Shown: positions 32,339 to 39,534 of the stretch, one piece after another | Layout of the letters: every line of letters begins with the position of its first letter | How positions within the stretch are numbered: the first letter of the stretch is position 1 | NCBI RefSeq assembly: GCF_030817655.1 | Contig: NZ_JAUSZM010000003.1 | Location: 7,502,001 to 7,566,000, forward strand | DNA: 64,000 nucleotides | Direction: 5' to 3' | DNA from: Streptomyces sp. V4I2 | GTDB lineage: Bacteria; Actinomycetota; Actinomycetes; Streptomycetales; Streptomycetaceae | Notes under the pieces: generated by a model | Told to the model about the DNA's origin: nothing | Databases searched by the model: none | The model's input: the letters and a program-made list of their open reading frames with translations, nothing else | Position numbers and translations under genes: made by a program

Positions 32339-32818
32339 GTGCGCCGCGCCGTCTGTCCCGGGTCGTTCGACCCGATCACCAACGGACACCTCGACATCAT
32401 TTCCCGCGCCTCCCGTCTGTACGACGAGGTCTATGTCGCGGTGATGATCAACAAGTCCAAGAAGGGCCTGTTCGAGGTCGAGGAGCGGATCGACCTGATC
32501 CGCCAGGTCACCGCCGAGTACGAGAACGTCCGGATCGAGGCCTTCCACGGCCTCCTGGTCGACTACTGCAAGCAGCGCGACATCCCGGCCATCGTCAAGG
32601 GCCTGCGCGCGGTGAGCGACTTCGACTACGAACTGCAGATGGCCCAGATGAACATCGGTCTGTCGGGGGTGGAGACGCTCTTCGTGCCGACCAACCCGAC
32701 GTACAGCTTCCTCTCCTCCTCGCTCGTCAAGGAGGTCGCGACCTGGGGCGGAGACGTCTCGCACCTGGTCCCGCCCACGGTTCTCGAGGCCCTCAACGAG
32801 CGCTTGCGCAAGGACTGA
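32339..32818 (+). CDS. coaD: Phosphopantetheine adenylyltransferase
   Basis: 159 residues; fourth step of coenzyme A synthesis. VCPGSFDPITNGHLDII nucleotide-binding motif, KGLRAVSDFDYELQMAQMN near 88 and the C-terminal YSFLSSSLVKEVATWGGD. The GTG at 32339, with GAGGGA 6 nt upstream, gives the usual 159-residue protein beginning RRAVCPGSFD; an ATG at 32309 overlapping the rsmD stop would add 10 residues. Confidence 0.96.
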   Translation: MRRAVCPGSFDPITNGHLDIISRASRLYDEVYVAVMINKSKKGLFEVEERIDLIRQVTAEYENVRIEAFHGLLVDYCKQRDIPAIVKGLRAVSDFDYELQMAQMNIGLSGVETLFVPTNPTYSFLSSSLVKEVATWGGDVSHLVPPTVLEALNERLRKD

Positions 32819-32875
32819 TGGGGCTAAAGTCGTCCCGTCCGTCTCCAACACAGCTGTAGAGAGTGGCGAGCACAG

Positions 32876-33970
32876 GTGGACGTGCAGAAGAAGCTCGACG
32901 AGATCGTGACCACGGTCTCCGGTGCCCGGTCGATGCCCATGTCGGCCTCGTGCGTGGTCAACCGCGCCGAACTGCTCTCGATGCTCGAAGAGCTGCGCCA
33001 GGCCCTGCCCGGTTCCCTCGCGCAGGCCCAGGAGCTGATCGGCGACCGCGAGCAGCTGGTCGAGCAGGCCCGACAGGAGGCCGAGCGGATCATCGGGCAG
33101 GCACACGCCGAGCGCGGCTCCCTGATCTCCGACACGGAGGTCGCCCGCCGCTCCCAGGCCGAGGCGGACCGCATCCTCGCCGAGGCCCGCAAGGAGGCCG
33201 AGGACGTCCGCGCCGAGGCCGACGACTACGTCGACTCCAAGCTCGCCAACTTCGAGGTCGTCCTCACCAAGACCCTCGGCTCGGTGGGCCGCGGCCGCGA
33301 GAAGCTCCTCGGCACCGGACCCGGCATCGACGAGCAGGGCTACGAGGACGAGGACGCTCCCGAGCGCAGCCACGACCCGGAGACCCTGCGCCGCAGCGCC
33401 GACGAGTACGTCGACGTCAAGCTCGGCGCCTTCGAGGCGGTCCTCGCCAAGACCCTGGACGCCGTCGGCCGCGGCCGCCAGAAGCTGCACGGCCGGATCG
33501 CCAGCGACGACCTCGGTTCCCTCGCCGACGACCTCACGACCATCCAGCACTCCAGCGACGCCGACTACCTCGCCGACCTCGTCGCCCAGACGGAGGCGGA
33601 CACCCCGGCGGCCCAGGCCGCCCCGGCCGAGCAGCCGGTACCCCAGCAGTACGAGCAGCAGCCGGCCTACGGCTACCAGCAGCAGGCCGCCGACCCCTAC
33701 GGCTACCAGCAGCAGTACGCCGGCCAGCAGGACCCGTACGGCTACCAGCAGGCCGACCCGTACGCCTACCAGGGCTACGACGCTCAGCAGGGGACCTACG
33801 ACCCGCAGCAGGCCCAGCAGGCCCAGCAGGCCCAGCAGGCCCAGCAGGCCCAGCAGGGCTACGCCGAGCAGCAGCAGATGCCCGCCCTCGACGAGACCAG
33901 CCTCTTCGACACCGGCATGATCAGCGCCGAGCAGCTGCGGGCCTACGAGCAGGGGCGCGGAAACGGCTGA
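32876..33970 (+). CDS. Coiled-coil protein, ATP synthase b-subunit/DivIVA-like, with Gln-rich tail
   Basis: 364 residues from GTG 32876. Residues 1-105 form a basic/acidic coiled coil (LLSMLEELRQALPGSLAQAQ, QARQEAERIIGQAHAERG, RILAEARKEAEDVRAEADDY). Two homologous segments follow: DDYVDSKLANFEVVLTKTLG near 112 and DEYVDVKLGAFEAVLAKTLD near 183, an internal duplication. From about 240 the protein is low-complexity Gln/Tyr/Pro with tandem AQQ units. No membrane segment. Commonly annotated as ATP synthase F0 subunit b-like or cell division initiation protein; a cytoskeletal or polarity role is likely but unproven. Lies between coaD and the DUF177-rpmF-rnc cluster. Confidence 0.8.
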   Translation: MDVQKKLDEIVTTVSGARSMPMSASCVVNRAELLSMLEELRQALPGSLAQAQELIGDREQLVEQARQEAERIIGQAHAERGSLISDTEVARRSQAEADRILAEARKEAEDVRAEADDYVDSKLANFEVVLTKTLGSVGRGREKLLGTGPGIDEQGYEDEDAPERSHDPETLRRSADEYVDVKLGAFEAVLAKTLDAVGRGRQKLHGRIASDDLGSLADDLTTIQHSSDADYLADLVAQTEADTPAAQAAPAEQPVPQQYEQQPAYGYQQQAADPYGYQQQYAGQQDPYGYQQADPYAYQGYDAQQGTYDPQQAQQAQQAQQAQQAQQGYAEQQQMPALDETSLFDTGMISAEQLRAYEQGRGNG

Positions 33971-34014
33971 TCAGCCCGTCCAGGAAGGGCCGGTGGCCGG
34001 GAGCGCACACCGGA

Positions 34015-34044
34015 TTGGGCCGTGAGCGAAAGGTCCAGTATCCT
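34015..34044 (+). promoter_or_regulatory. Putative promoter of the DUF177-rpmF-rnc cluster
   Basis: TTGGGC (34015-34020), 18-bp spacer, TATCCT (34039-34044). It lies 90 bp before the DUF177 start, with no other gene in between. Confidence 0.4.
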
Positions 34045-34133
34045 GGCTCTTCGGTCGCGTGCACGTCCGCGATCAACGCTGCCCGGGAACACCGAAGGAC
34101 AGCGTCCCCGAGCTCAGAAGATCGAAAGCAGGA

Positions 34134-34778
34134 ATGGCCCTGAACGCCCGCCTCGACCACCGCAACCCTCTCGTGTTCGACACACACGAGCTGGGGCGGC
34201 GTCCTGGCGCGCTGCAGCGCCTGACCCGTGAGATCGACGCCCCCAAGGATCTCGGGATCCAGGAGGTCATCGGAGTGCCGGAAGGCGCCCCGATGAAGCT
34301 CGAACTCCGCCTCGAGTCGGTCATGGAAGGTGTGCTCGTCACAGGCACCGTCCGTGCAACGGCCAAGGGGGAGTGCGTAAGGTGTCTGGAGCCGCTCGAG
34401 CTGGAGCTCACAGCGGACTTCCAGGAGATGTTCTCGTACCCTGACGCCGACGACCGGGGCCGCCCCAAGGCGGAGCCGGCCGACGACGCCGAGGACGACG
34501 AGGACATGCTCTTCATCGAGGACGGCCTGTTCGACCTCGAACCCGTGCTGCGCGACGCGGTGGTGCTCGCACTGCCGATGCAGCCGGTGTGCCGGGAAGA
34601 CTGCCCAGGACTGTGCGCCCAGTGCGGTGCACGCCTTGCGGACGACCCGGGCCACCACCATGACGCCGTCGACATCCGTTGGGCGGCACTGCAGGGACTC
34701 GCCGGTTCACTCGAAGATGGCGAGAAGGACGACACCAGCGACGCCGAAGCGGGCGTCGACGAGAAGCAGGAGAAGTAG
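34134..34778 (+). CDS. DUF177 (YceD family) protein
   Basis: 214 residues. LVFDTHELGRRPGALQRLTR near the start, GECVRCLEPLELELTADFQEMF-type core (residues about 80-102) and C-terminal CREDCPGLCAQCGARLADDP with a CxxxCPGLCxxCG pattern near 150, the signature of YceD/DUF177. The family is linked to 23S rRNA maturation and always sits beside rpmF; here rpmF follows after 2 bp. ATG 34134 is behind AGCAGGA. Confidence 0.92.
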   Translation: MALNARLDHRNPLVFDTHELGRRPGALQRLTREIDAPKDLGIQEVIGVPEGAPMKLELRLESVMEGVLVTGTVRATAKGECVRCLEPLELELTADFQEMFSYPDADDRGRPKAEPADDAEDDEDMLFIEDGLFDLEPVLRDAVVLALPMQPVCREDCPGLCAQCGARLADDPGHHHDAVDIRWAALQGLAGSLEDGEKDDTSDAEAGVDEKQEK

Positions 34779-34780
34779 CC

Positions 34781-34954
34781 GTGGCTGTTCCGAAGCGGAA
34801 GATGTCGCGCAGCAACACGCGCCACCGCCGGTCGCAGTGGAAGGCTGCGGTCCCCAACCTGGTTGCGTGCGAGCGCTGCCACGAGCCCAAGCTGCAGCAC
34901 ATCGCGTGCCCGGCTTGCGGCACCTATAACAAGCGCCAGGTCCTCGAGGTCTGA
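34781..34954 (+). CDS. rpmF: 50S ribosomal protein L32
   Basis: 57 residues. AVPKRKMSRSNTRHRRSQWK start and the zinc ribbon CERCHEPKLQHIACPACG, so the zinc-containing C+ form. GTG 34781 with AGGAG 10 nt upstream inside the end of the DUF177 gene. Confidence 0.97.
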   Translation: MAVPKRKMSRSNTRHRRSQWKAAVPNLVACERCHEPKLQHIACPACGTYNKRQVLEV

Positions 34955-34973
34955 GCGGCTGGTGAGAGGCACC

Positions 34974-35786
34974 GTGTCCACGCCAAAGAAGAACGCTCCC
35001 CGTGCCAACGGGGTCGACCCGGCGGACAACACAGCCTCGTCCCACACGCTGTTGGAAGGGCGGCTCGGGTACAAGCTCGAGTCCGCCCTTCTGGTGCGTG
35101 CGCTGACCCACCGCTCGTTCGCATACGAGAACGGCGGTCTGCCGACCAACGAGCGTCTGGAGTTCCTCGGGGACTCCGTGCTCGGCCTCGTGGTCACGGA
35201 CACGCTGTACCGCACCCACCCCGACCTGCCCGAAGGCCAGCTGGCCAAGTTGCGGGCCGCGGTGGTCAACTCGCGTGCACTGGCGGAGGTCGGCCGTGGG
35301 CTCGACCTGGGTTCCTTCATCCGGCTCGGCCGTGGTGAAGAGGGCACAGGCGGCCGGGACAAGGCGTCCATCCTTGCCGACACCCTGGAAGCGGTGATCG
35401 GCGCGGTCTATCTCGACCAGGGTCTGGACTCGGCGGCGGAGCTCGTGCACCGCCTGTTCGACCCGCTGATCGAGAAGTCCTCGAACCTCGGAGCCGGCCT
35501 GGACTGGAAGACCAGTCTCCAGGAGCTCACCGCGACCGAAGGACTCGGCGTGCCCGAGTACCTGGTCACGGAGACCGGCCCCGACCACGAGAAGACCTTC
35601 ACTGCTGCCGCCCGCGTCGGAGGCGTCTCGTACGGCACCGGCACCGGCCGCAGCAAGAAGGAGGCGGAGCAGCAGGCCGCGGAATCCGCGTGGCGGGCCA
35701 TTCGGTCCGCGGCGGACGAGCGCGCCAAGGAGGCGGCCGAGCGGGTCGCCCAGGACGGCGAAGGTCCGTCGTCCGTCTCCGCCTGA
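34974..35786 (+). CDS. rnc: Ribonuclease III
   Basis: 270 residues. Catalytic domain with signature NERLEFLGDSVLGLVVTDTL (near 52-72) and the second acidic motif DTLEAVIGAVYLDQG near 128; C-terminal dsRNA-binding domain DWKTSLQELTATEGLG...GRSKKEAEQQAAESAW. Processes rRNA and mRNAs; in S. coelicolor this gene is absB, needed for antibiotic production. GTG 34974 is preceded by GAGAGG; an in-frame GTG 12 bp earlier is possible. Short disordered N- and C-terminal extensions are usual for Streptomyces. Confidence 0.96.
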   Translation: MSTPKKNAPRANGVDPADNTASSHTLLEGRLGYKLESALLVRALTHRSFAYENGGLPTNERLEFLGDSVLGLVVTDTLYRTHPDLPEGQLAKLRAAVVNSRALAEVGRGLDLGSFIRLGRGEEGTGGRDKASILADTLEAVIGAVYLDQGLDSAAELVHRLFDPLIEKSSNLGAGLDWKTSLQELTATEGLGVPEYLVTETGPDHEKTFTAAARVGGVSYGTGTGRSKKEAEQQAAESAWRAIRSAADERAKEAAERVAQDGEGPSSVSA

Positions 35787-35803
35787 CCGAACAAGCGCGA
35801 CCC

Positions 35804-35839
35804 GAGCGCCCGCCCCCTTCACCGAGGGCGGGCGCTCGA
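35804..35839. terminator. Terminator between rnc and mutM
   Basis: CGAGCGCCCGCCC (35804-35816) and GGGCGGGCGCTCG (35827-35839), a perfect 13-bp stem with a 10-nt loop, 18 bp after the rnc stop. Confidence 0.75.
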
Positions 35840-35869
35840 CTCATACACCGGATGTGACGGGGGAGCCCC

Positions 35870-36730
35870 ATGCCCGAGTTGCCCGAGGTCGAGGTCGTAC
35901 GACGCGGCCTTGAGCGGTGGGTCGCCCACCGGACGGTCGCCGAGGCCGAGGTGCTGCACCCGCGTGCGGTACGCCGTCACCTCGCCGGCGCCGACGACTT
36001 CGCCCACCGTCTCAAGGGCCACCGCATCGGCACCCCCAGCCGCCGCGGCAAGTACCTGTGGCTGCCGCTGGAGGACACCGACCAGGCGATCCTGGCGCAC
36101 CTGGGCATGAGCGGGCAGCTGTTGGTCCAGCCGCACGCGGCGCCCGACGAGAAGCACCTCAGGATCCGGGTCCGCTTCGCCGACGAGGTCGACACCGAAC
36201 TCCGCTTCGTCGACCAACGCACCTTCGGCGGCCTGTCCTTGCACGACACCACCCCGGACGGCCTGCCCGACGTCATCGCGCACATCGCCCGCGACCCCCT
36301 CGACCCGCACTTCGACGACGAGGCCTTCCACCAGGCCCTGCGCCGCAAGCGCAGCACCATCAAACGGGCTCTGCTCGACCAGTCGTTGATCAGCGGTGTC
36401 GGCAACATCTACGCGGACGAGGCCCTGTGGCGCGCCCGCATCCACTACGAGCGTCCGACGGCGAACTTCACGCGCCCGCGCACCGCCGAACTCCTCGGCC
36501 ACGTCCGGGACGTGATGAACGCGGCCCTCGCGGTCGGCGGCACGAGCTTCGACAGCCTCTATGTCAACGTCAACGGGGAGTCGGGCTACTTCGACCGCTC
36601 GCTCGACGCGTACGGACGCGAGGGTCTGCCCTGCAAGCGCTGCGCCACACCGATGCGCCGGCGCCCCTGGATGAACCGGTCCAGCTACTTCTGCCCGAGG
36701 TGTCAGCGGGCGCCGCGCGTCTCGTCGTAA
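35870..36730 (+). CDS. mutM: Formamidopyrimidine-DNA glycosylase
   Basis: 286 residues. Catalytic N-terminus MPELPEVEVVRRGLERW (Pro2, Glu3), RRGKYLWLPLEDTDQAILAH with the conserved Lys, QSLISGVGNIYADEALWRA helix-two-turn-helix, and the C-terminal zinc finger CKRCATPMRR...CPRCQ. Removes 8-oxoguanine and fragmented purines. Its last 28 bp overlap the convergent HxlR gene. The rnc-mutM order is normal for actinobacteria. Confidence 0.95.
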   Translation: MPELPEVEVVRRGLERWVAHRTVAEAEVLHPRAVRRHLAGADDFAHRLKGHRIGTPSRRGKYLWLPLEDTDQAILAHLGMSGQLLVQPHAAPDEKHLRIRVRFADEVDTELRFVDQRTFGGLSLHDTTPDGLPDVIAHIARDPLDPHFDDEAFHQALRRKRSTIKRALLDQSLISGVGNIYADEALWRARIHYERPTANFTRPRTAELLGHVRDVMNAALAVGGTSFDSLYVNVNGESGYFDRSLDAYGREGLPCKRCATPMRRRPWMNRSSYFCPRCQRAPRVSS

Positions 36731-37107
36731 CGCTCGCGGGCCGTGAGTACGTCGTCCATCCGCCCCTCCACGAAGTGGATGAGGCCGATCAGCCGCGCGG
36801 CGACCTCGCGGCCAAGGGGGGTCAGTTCGTAGTCCACGCGGGGCGGGTTCGTGGGCTGGGCCTCGCGGTGGACCAGGCCGTCGCGCTCCAGGGCGTGCAG
36901 CGTCTGGGAGAGCATCTTCTCGCTCACGCCGTCGATCCGGCGGCGCAGCTCGTTGAAGCGCAGCGACCCGTCCTCGTGCAGCGCACCGAGGGCGAGGGCG
37001 CCCCAGCGTCCCGTGACGTGCTCCAGGGTGCCGCGCGAGGGGCAGGCCTTGGCGAACACGTTGTACGGGAGGTCCTGCACCTCCGAGCGGTCCTGCGTGG
37101 TGTCCAT
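36703..37107 (-). CDS. HxlR-family transcriptional regulator
   Basis: 134 residues. The HxlR wHTH is complete: the N-terminal Cys in KACPSRGTLEHVTGRWG, LRFNELRRRIDGVSEKMLSQ recognition helix, TLHALERDGLVHREAQPTNP wing and VDYELTPLGREVAARL. HxlR proteins often sense electrophiles or redox state through that Cys (family knowledge). ATG 37107 fits the family; a longer start adds 7 residues. A perfect dyad GCACTAAC/GTTAGTGC lies 40 bp upstream. Its 3' end overlaps mutM. Confidence 0.9.
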   Translation of the reverse strand: MDTTQDRSEVQDLPYNVFAKACPSRGTLEHVTGRWGALALGALHEDGSLRFNELRRRIDGVSEKMLSQTLHALERDGLVHREAQPTNPPRVDYELTPLGREVAARLIGLIHFVEGRMDDVLTARERYDETRGAR

Positions 37108-37146
37108 GTCCCAAGAGTACGTGAACACAGCGCTAACCGACAGGTT

Positions 37147-37167
37147 GCACTAACCGTGAGTTAGTGC
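37147..37167. promoter_or_regulatory. Putative HxlR operator
   Basis: GCACTAAC (37147-37154), 5-bp centre CGTGA, GTTAGTGC (37160-37167): perfect 8-bp inverted repeat, 40 bp before the HxlR start, with an additional GCGCTAAC half-site 10 bp closer to the gene. Confidence 0.5.
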
Positions 37168-37201
37168 TGCAAGGAGTGAGCCACCGACCGGGCCGCCGGG
37201 G

Positions 37202-38284
37202 CTAGTAGCCGAAGTCCTGCGTCCACCAGGGGCCGCCCGGGCCCATGTGTACGCCGACCCCGAGCGTCTTGAAGTCGCAGTTCAGGATGTTGGCCTTGTG
37301 GCCGGGGCTGTTCATCCAGGCTTCCATCACCGCGGCCGCGTCGGCCTGTCCCCGGGCGATGTTCTCGCCGCCGAGATCGGTGATGTCGGCCTTCGCGGCC
37401 CGGTCCCAGGGGCTCTGCCCGTCCGGGTTGGTGTGGTCGAAGAAGCCGCGCTCGGCCATGTCCTTGCTGAAGGCCTGGGCCAGGTCGGCCAGCGCGCTGT
37501 TCGCGGCGACCGCACTGCAGCCCACCTTCGCCCGCTCGTCGTTGACGAGCTTCAGCACCTCGGCCGCGGCGGCGGTCTCCGCGGACACCGTCACGGGGGC
37601 GCTGGTCTCCTCCGGCGCCTTCGTGGCCGCACGCGGCGGGGTGGTCTTCGGCTTCTTGCTGGGCGTGGCCTTCGGCTTCTTCGACGGCGTCTCGGTCGGC
37701 GCGGCCGACGAGGTCGAGGGGGCGGGCGTGGGCGAGGCGGAGCGGTCGGCGTCGCGGCTGGTCGACTCGTCCTCGTCACGGCTCTCGGCGCTGCCGGAGG
37801 TGCCGCCCTGCTCGGTCGCGCTGTTGGTCGGCGAGTCCGCGGCCTGCACGCTGCCGCCGTCGCTGCTGTTGCCGCCGCCGAGCTTGTAGTTCTCGAGGCC
37901 CGGCATCGCGCCCGTGGCGACCGCGACCGTGCCGAGGGCGACCGCCGCGGAGACGCCGAGCAGACCGGTCTTCACCGGCGTCACGGCGCTCCTCTTGCGC
38001 CGGCGGTGCGAGCCGGAGCGGCGGGGACCGTCGTCCGGTGTGAAGCCCTCGCCGCGGTAGAGGGCGTAGTCCTCCTCCGTGGCGAAGAGGTAGGCGTCAC
38101 TCCTCGCGTTGGCCTCGGCGTGACCCTCGGGGTTCAGATAGGGAGCGATACCTATCGTCGGGTGTTCCCCCGGGTACGAGTCGTGGCGTCCGTGGCTGCC
38201 TGTGGAGAAGCCGTGCGCTTCTGTGACCCCCGTGGCGCGGCCCGTGGCGGCGCGGCCGGCGGCGGAGCGTCGGTGGCGTCCCAT
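37202..38284 (-). CDS. CAP (SCP/PR-1)-domain membrane or secreted protein
   Basis: 360 residues. A 100-residue polar cytoplasmic N-terminus with RRRKRS precedes one hydrophobic segment (LLGVSAAVALGTVAVATGAM, about 107-126), making it a type II membrane or late-signal protein. Residues 130-230 are Ser/Thr/Pro/Lys-rich linker with SKKPKATPSKKPKTTP. The C-terminal CAP domain has LKLVNDERAKVGCSAV, FSKDMAERGFFDHTNPDGQS, GENIARGQ and WMNSPGHKANILNCDFKTLG, with the usual His/Glu residues. Bacterial CAP proteins are extracellular with largely unknown roles. It precedes the HxlR gene on the same strand. Confidence 0.88.
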   Translation of the reverse strand: MGRHRRSAAGRAATGRATGVTEAHGFSTGSHGRHDSYPGEHPTIGIAPYLNPEGHAEANARSDAYLFATEEDYALYRGEGFTPDDGPRRSGSHRRRKRSAVTPVKTGLLGVSAAVALGTVAVATGAMPGLENYKLGGGNSSDGGSVQAADSPTNSATEQGGTSGSAESRDEDESTSRDADRSASPTPAPSTSSAAPTETPSKKPKATPSKKPKTTPPRAATKAPEETSAPVTVSAETAAAAEVLKLVNDERAKVGCSAVAANSALADLAQAFSKDMAERGFFDHTNPDGQSPWDRAAKADITDLGGENIARGQADAAAVMEAWMNSPGHKANILNCDFKTLGVGVHMGPGGPWWTQDFGY

Positions 38285-38452
38285 GTCCTTGCCTTCCTCG
38301 TCCTGGCGGTCGACGCGTCCCCCCGGTCAACCAAGCTCACAAAACTCACACGATCGAGTGAGTTTCGTATGAGATTCATTGGGTGGGGACGGTACCGCAT
38401 GGCGCCAGGGGAGGAAGTGTCCCAAGAGACATTGGCCGGTTAGGTTGCACTC

Positions 38453-38734
38453 ATGAGCGAGGATGTGCGACTGGTCGCCTGGGTGCGTGGACGGGTCCAA
38501 GGTGTGGGTTTCCGCTGGTTCACGCGGGCCAAGGCCCTGGAGATCGGCGGCCTGAGTGGTTTTGCTCTCAATTTGGGCGACGGACGGGTCCAGGTGGTCG
38601 CCGAGGGGTCGCGCCCGGGGTGCGAAGTACTCCTCGACTGGCTCCAGGGTGACGACACGCCCGGCCGCGTGGAGGGTGTCACCGAGATCTGGGACACACC
38701 TCGCGGGGGTTACGACGGCTTCGCCATCCGCTGA
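38453..38734 (+). CDS. acyP: Acylphosphatase
   Basis: 93 residues. WVRGRVQGVGFRWFTRAKAL holds the catalytic Arg21 and phosphate loop; GFALNLGDGRVQVVAEG holds catalytic Asn40. Hydrolyses acyl phosphates such as acetyl phosphate or 1,3-bisphosphoglycerate. Independent gene ahead of smc; a short TTGCAC upstream may be part of its promoter. Confidence 0.95.
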   Translation: MSEDVRLVAWVRGRVQGVGFRWFTRAKALEIGGLSGFALNLGDGRVQVVAEGSRPGCEVLLDWLQGDDTPGRVEGVTEIWDTPRGGYDGFAIR

Positions 38735-39117
38735 CCCGATTCTGTAAAACGGCCCAGCGGGAAGCGGAGGGACATGCCACTGGCAGCTGCCCGGAGCAGA
38801 AAGAGCCTGGTGGTTGCCAAGAATCGCTTGCCGTGACAGGCTCCGCCAGGTAAGGATGATCGCCACGCCCTGAGGGCCCCGCAGGAGTCGCAGCGCCGCC
38901 GGTTCAGGCCGCGCAGCACCGGGTTGCCCGCCAATACGGGGCGTGATCGTGTTGACCGTCAAACTTTTTGGTGAGACGCTAAAAGCACCCCGCGCACCCT
39001 AGCTGTTTGGCATGGAAGAACGGCAGCAAGAACTCAAAAGTGTCAAGCACCGCGGGTGCGAATCCCTCACGACCCACACCGCTTCGGTCGGTCACTCAGT
39101 GTGGAGGACCATCCATC
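38735..39117. other. 383-bp intergenic region between acyP and small coiled-coil gene
   Basis: No gene supported. Contains a weak inverted repeat GAGCCTG/CAGGCTC near 38797-38846 and a likely promoter: TTGACC at 38952-38957 followed by ACGCTA about 18 bp on, 140 bp before the next start. GGGTGCGAATCCCTC near 39052 resembles a tRNA T-arm but no tRNA can be folded. Confidence 0.35.
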
Positions 39118-39321
39118 ATGGCAAAGGCGCTTCTCGGTTACGTCGGCGGCTCCGACCCTCGACTCCTCGCCGAGATGCGACGGCTTCAGCAGCGCGTCCA
39201 GGACCTCGAATCCGAGCTTGTACGGATTCAGGCCGAGAACGACACGCTCGCGGCTGCCGCTTCTCACGACAGGATCATGGAGAGCATCGACGCACACCAG
39301 GCGGAGCCCGCGCTCACCTGA
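39118..39321 (+). CDS. Small coiled-coil protein (67 aa) upstream of smc
   Basis: Starts MAKALLGYVGGSDPRLLAEM and continues RRLQQRVQDLESELVRIQAE, a clear parallel coiled-coil helix with leucine/valine heptads, followed by a short acidic tail. GTGGAGGACC lies upstream of the ATG. No signal peptide. I recall this gene as conserved among Streptomyces next to smc but know of no function. Confidence 0.75.
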   Translation: MAKALLGYVGGSDPRLLAEMRRLQQRVQDLESELVRIQAENDTLAAAASHDRIMESIDAHQAEPALT

Positions 39322-39534
39322 TCACTGCATCGCTACACGACAGCTCACGCAGTGGTTGGGCAGCCTGTATCAACCGCTAAGTTGTCAGAGTTTGCAAGGG
39401 ACGCTTCGGCGTCCCTTCTTTCTTTCCCCCGCGCATCCTTTCACTTCCTTTAACGTCTGGTGTGCCCTGCACGTTCATGGGTGAAACCGTGGGTTCATGG
39501 AGTGAGACACCCCCGGAAGGTAGAGTCCAGCGCC

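Noticed and set aside
39040..39075. Possible tRNA remnant
   Set aside because: Only a T-arm-like GGGTGCGAATCCCTC is present; no acceptor, D-arm or anticodon stem can be paired around it.
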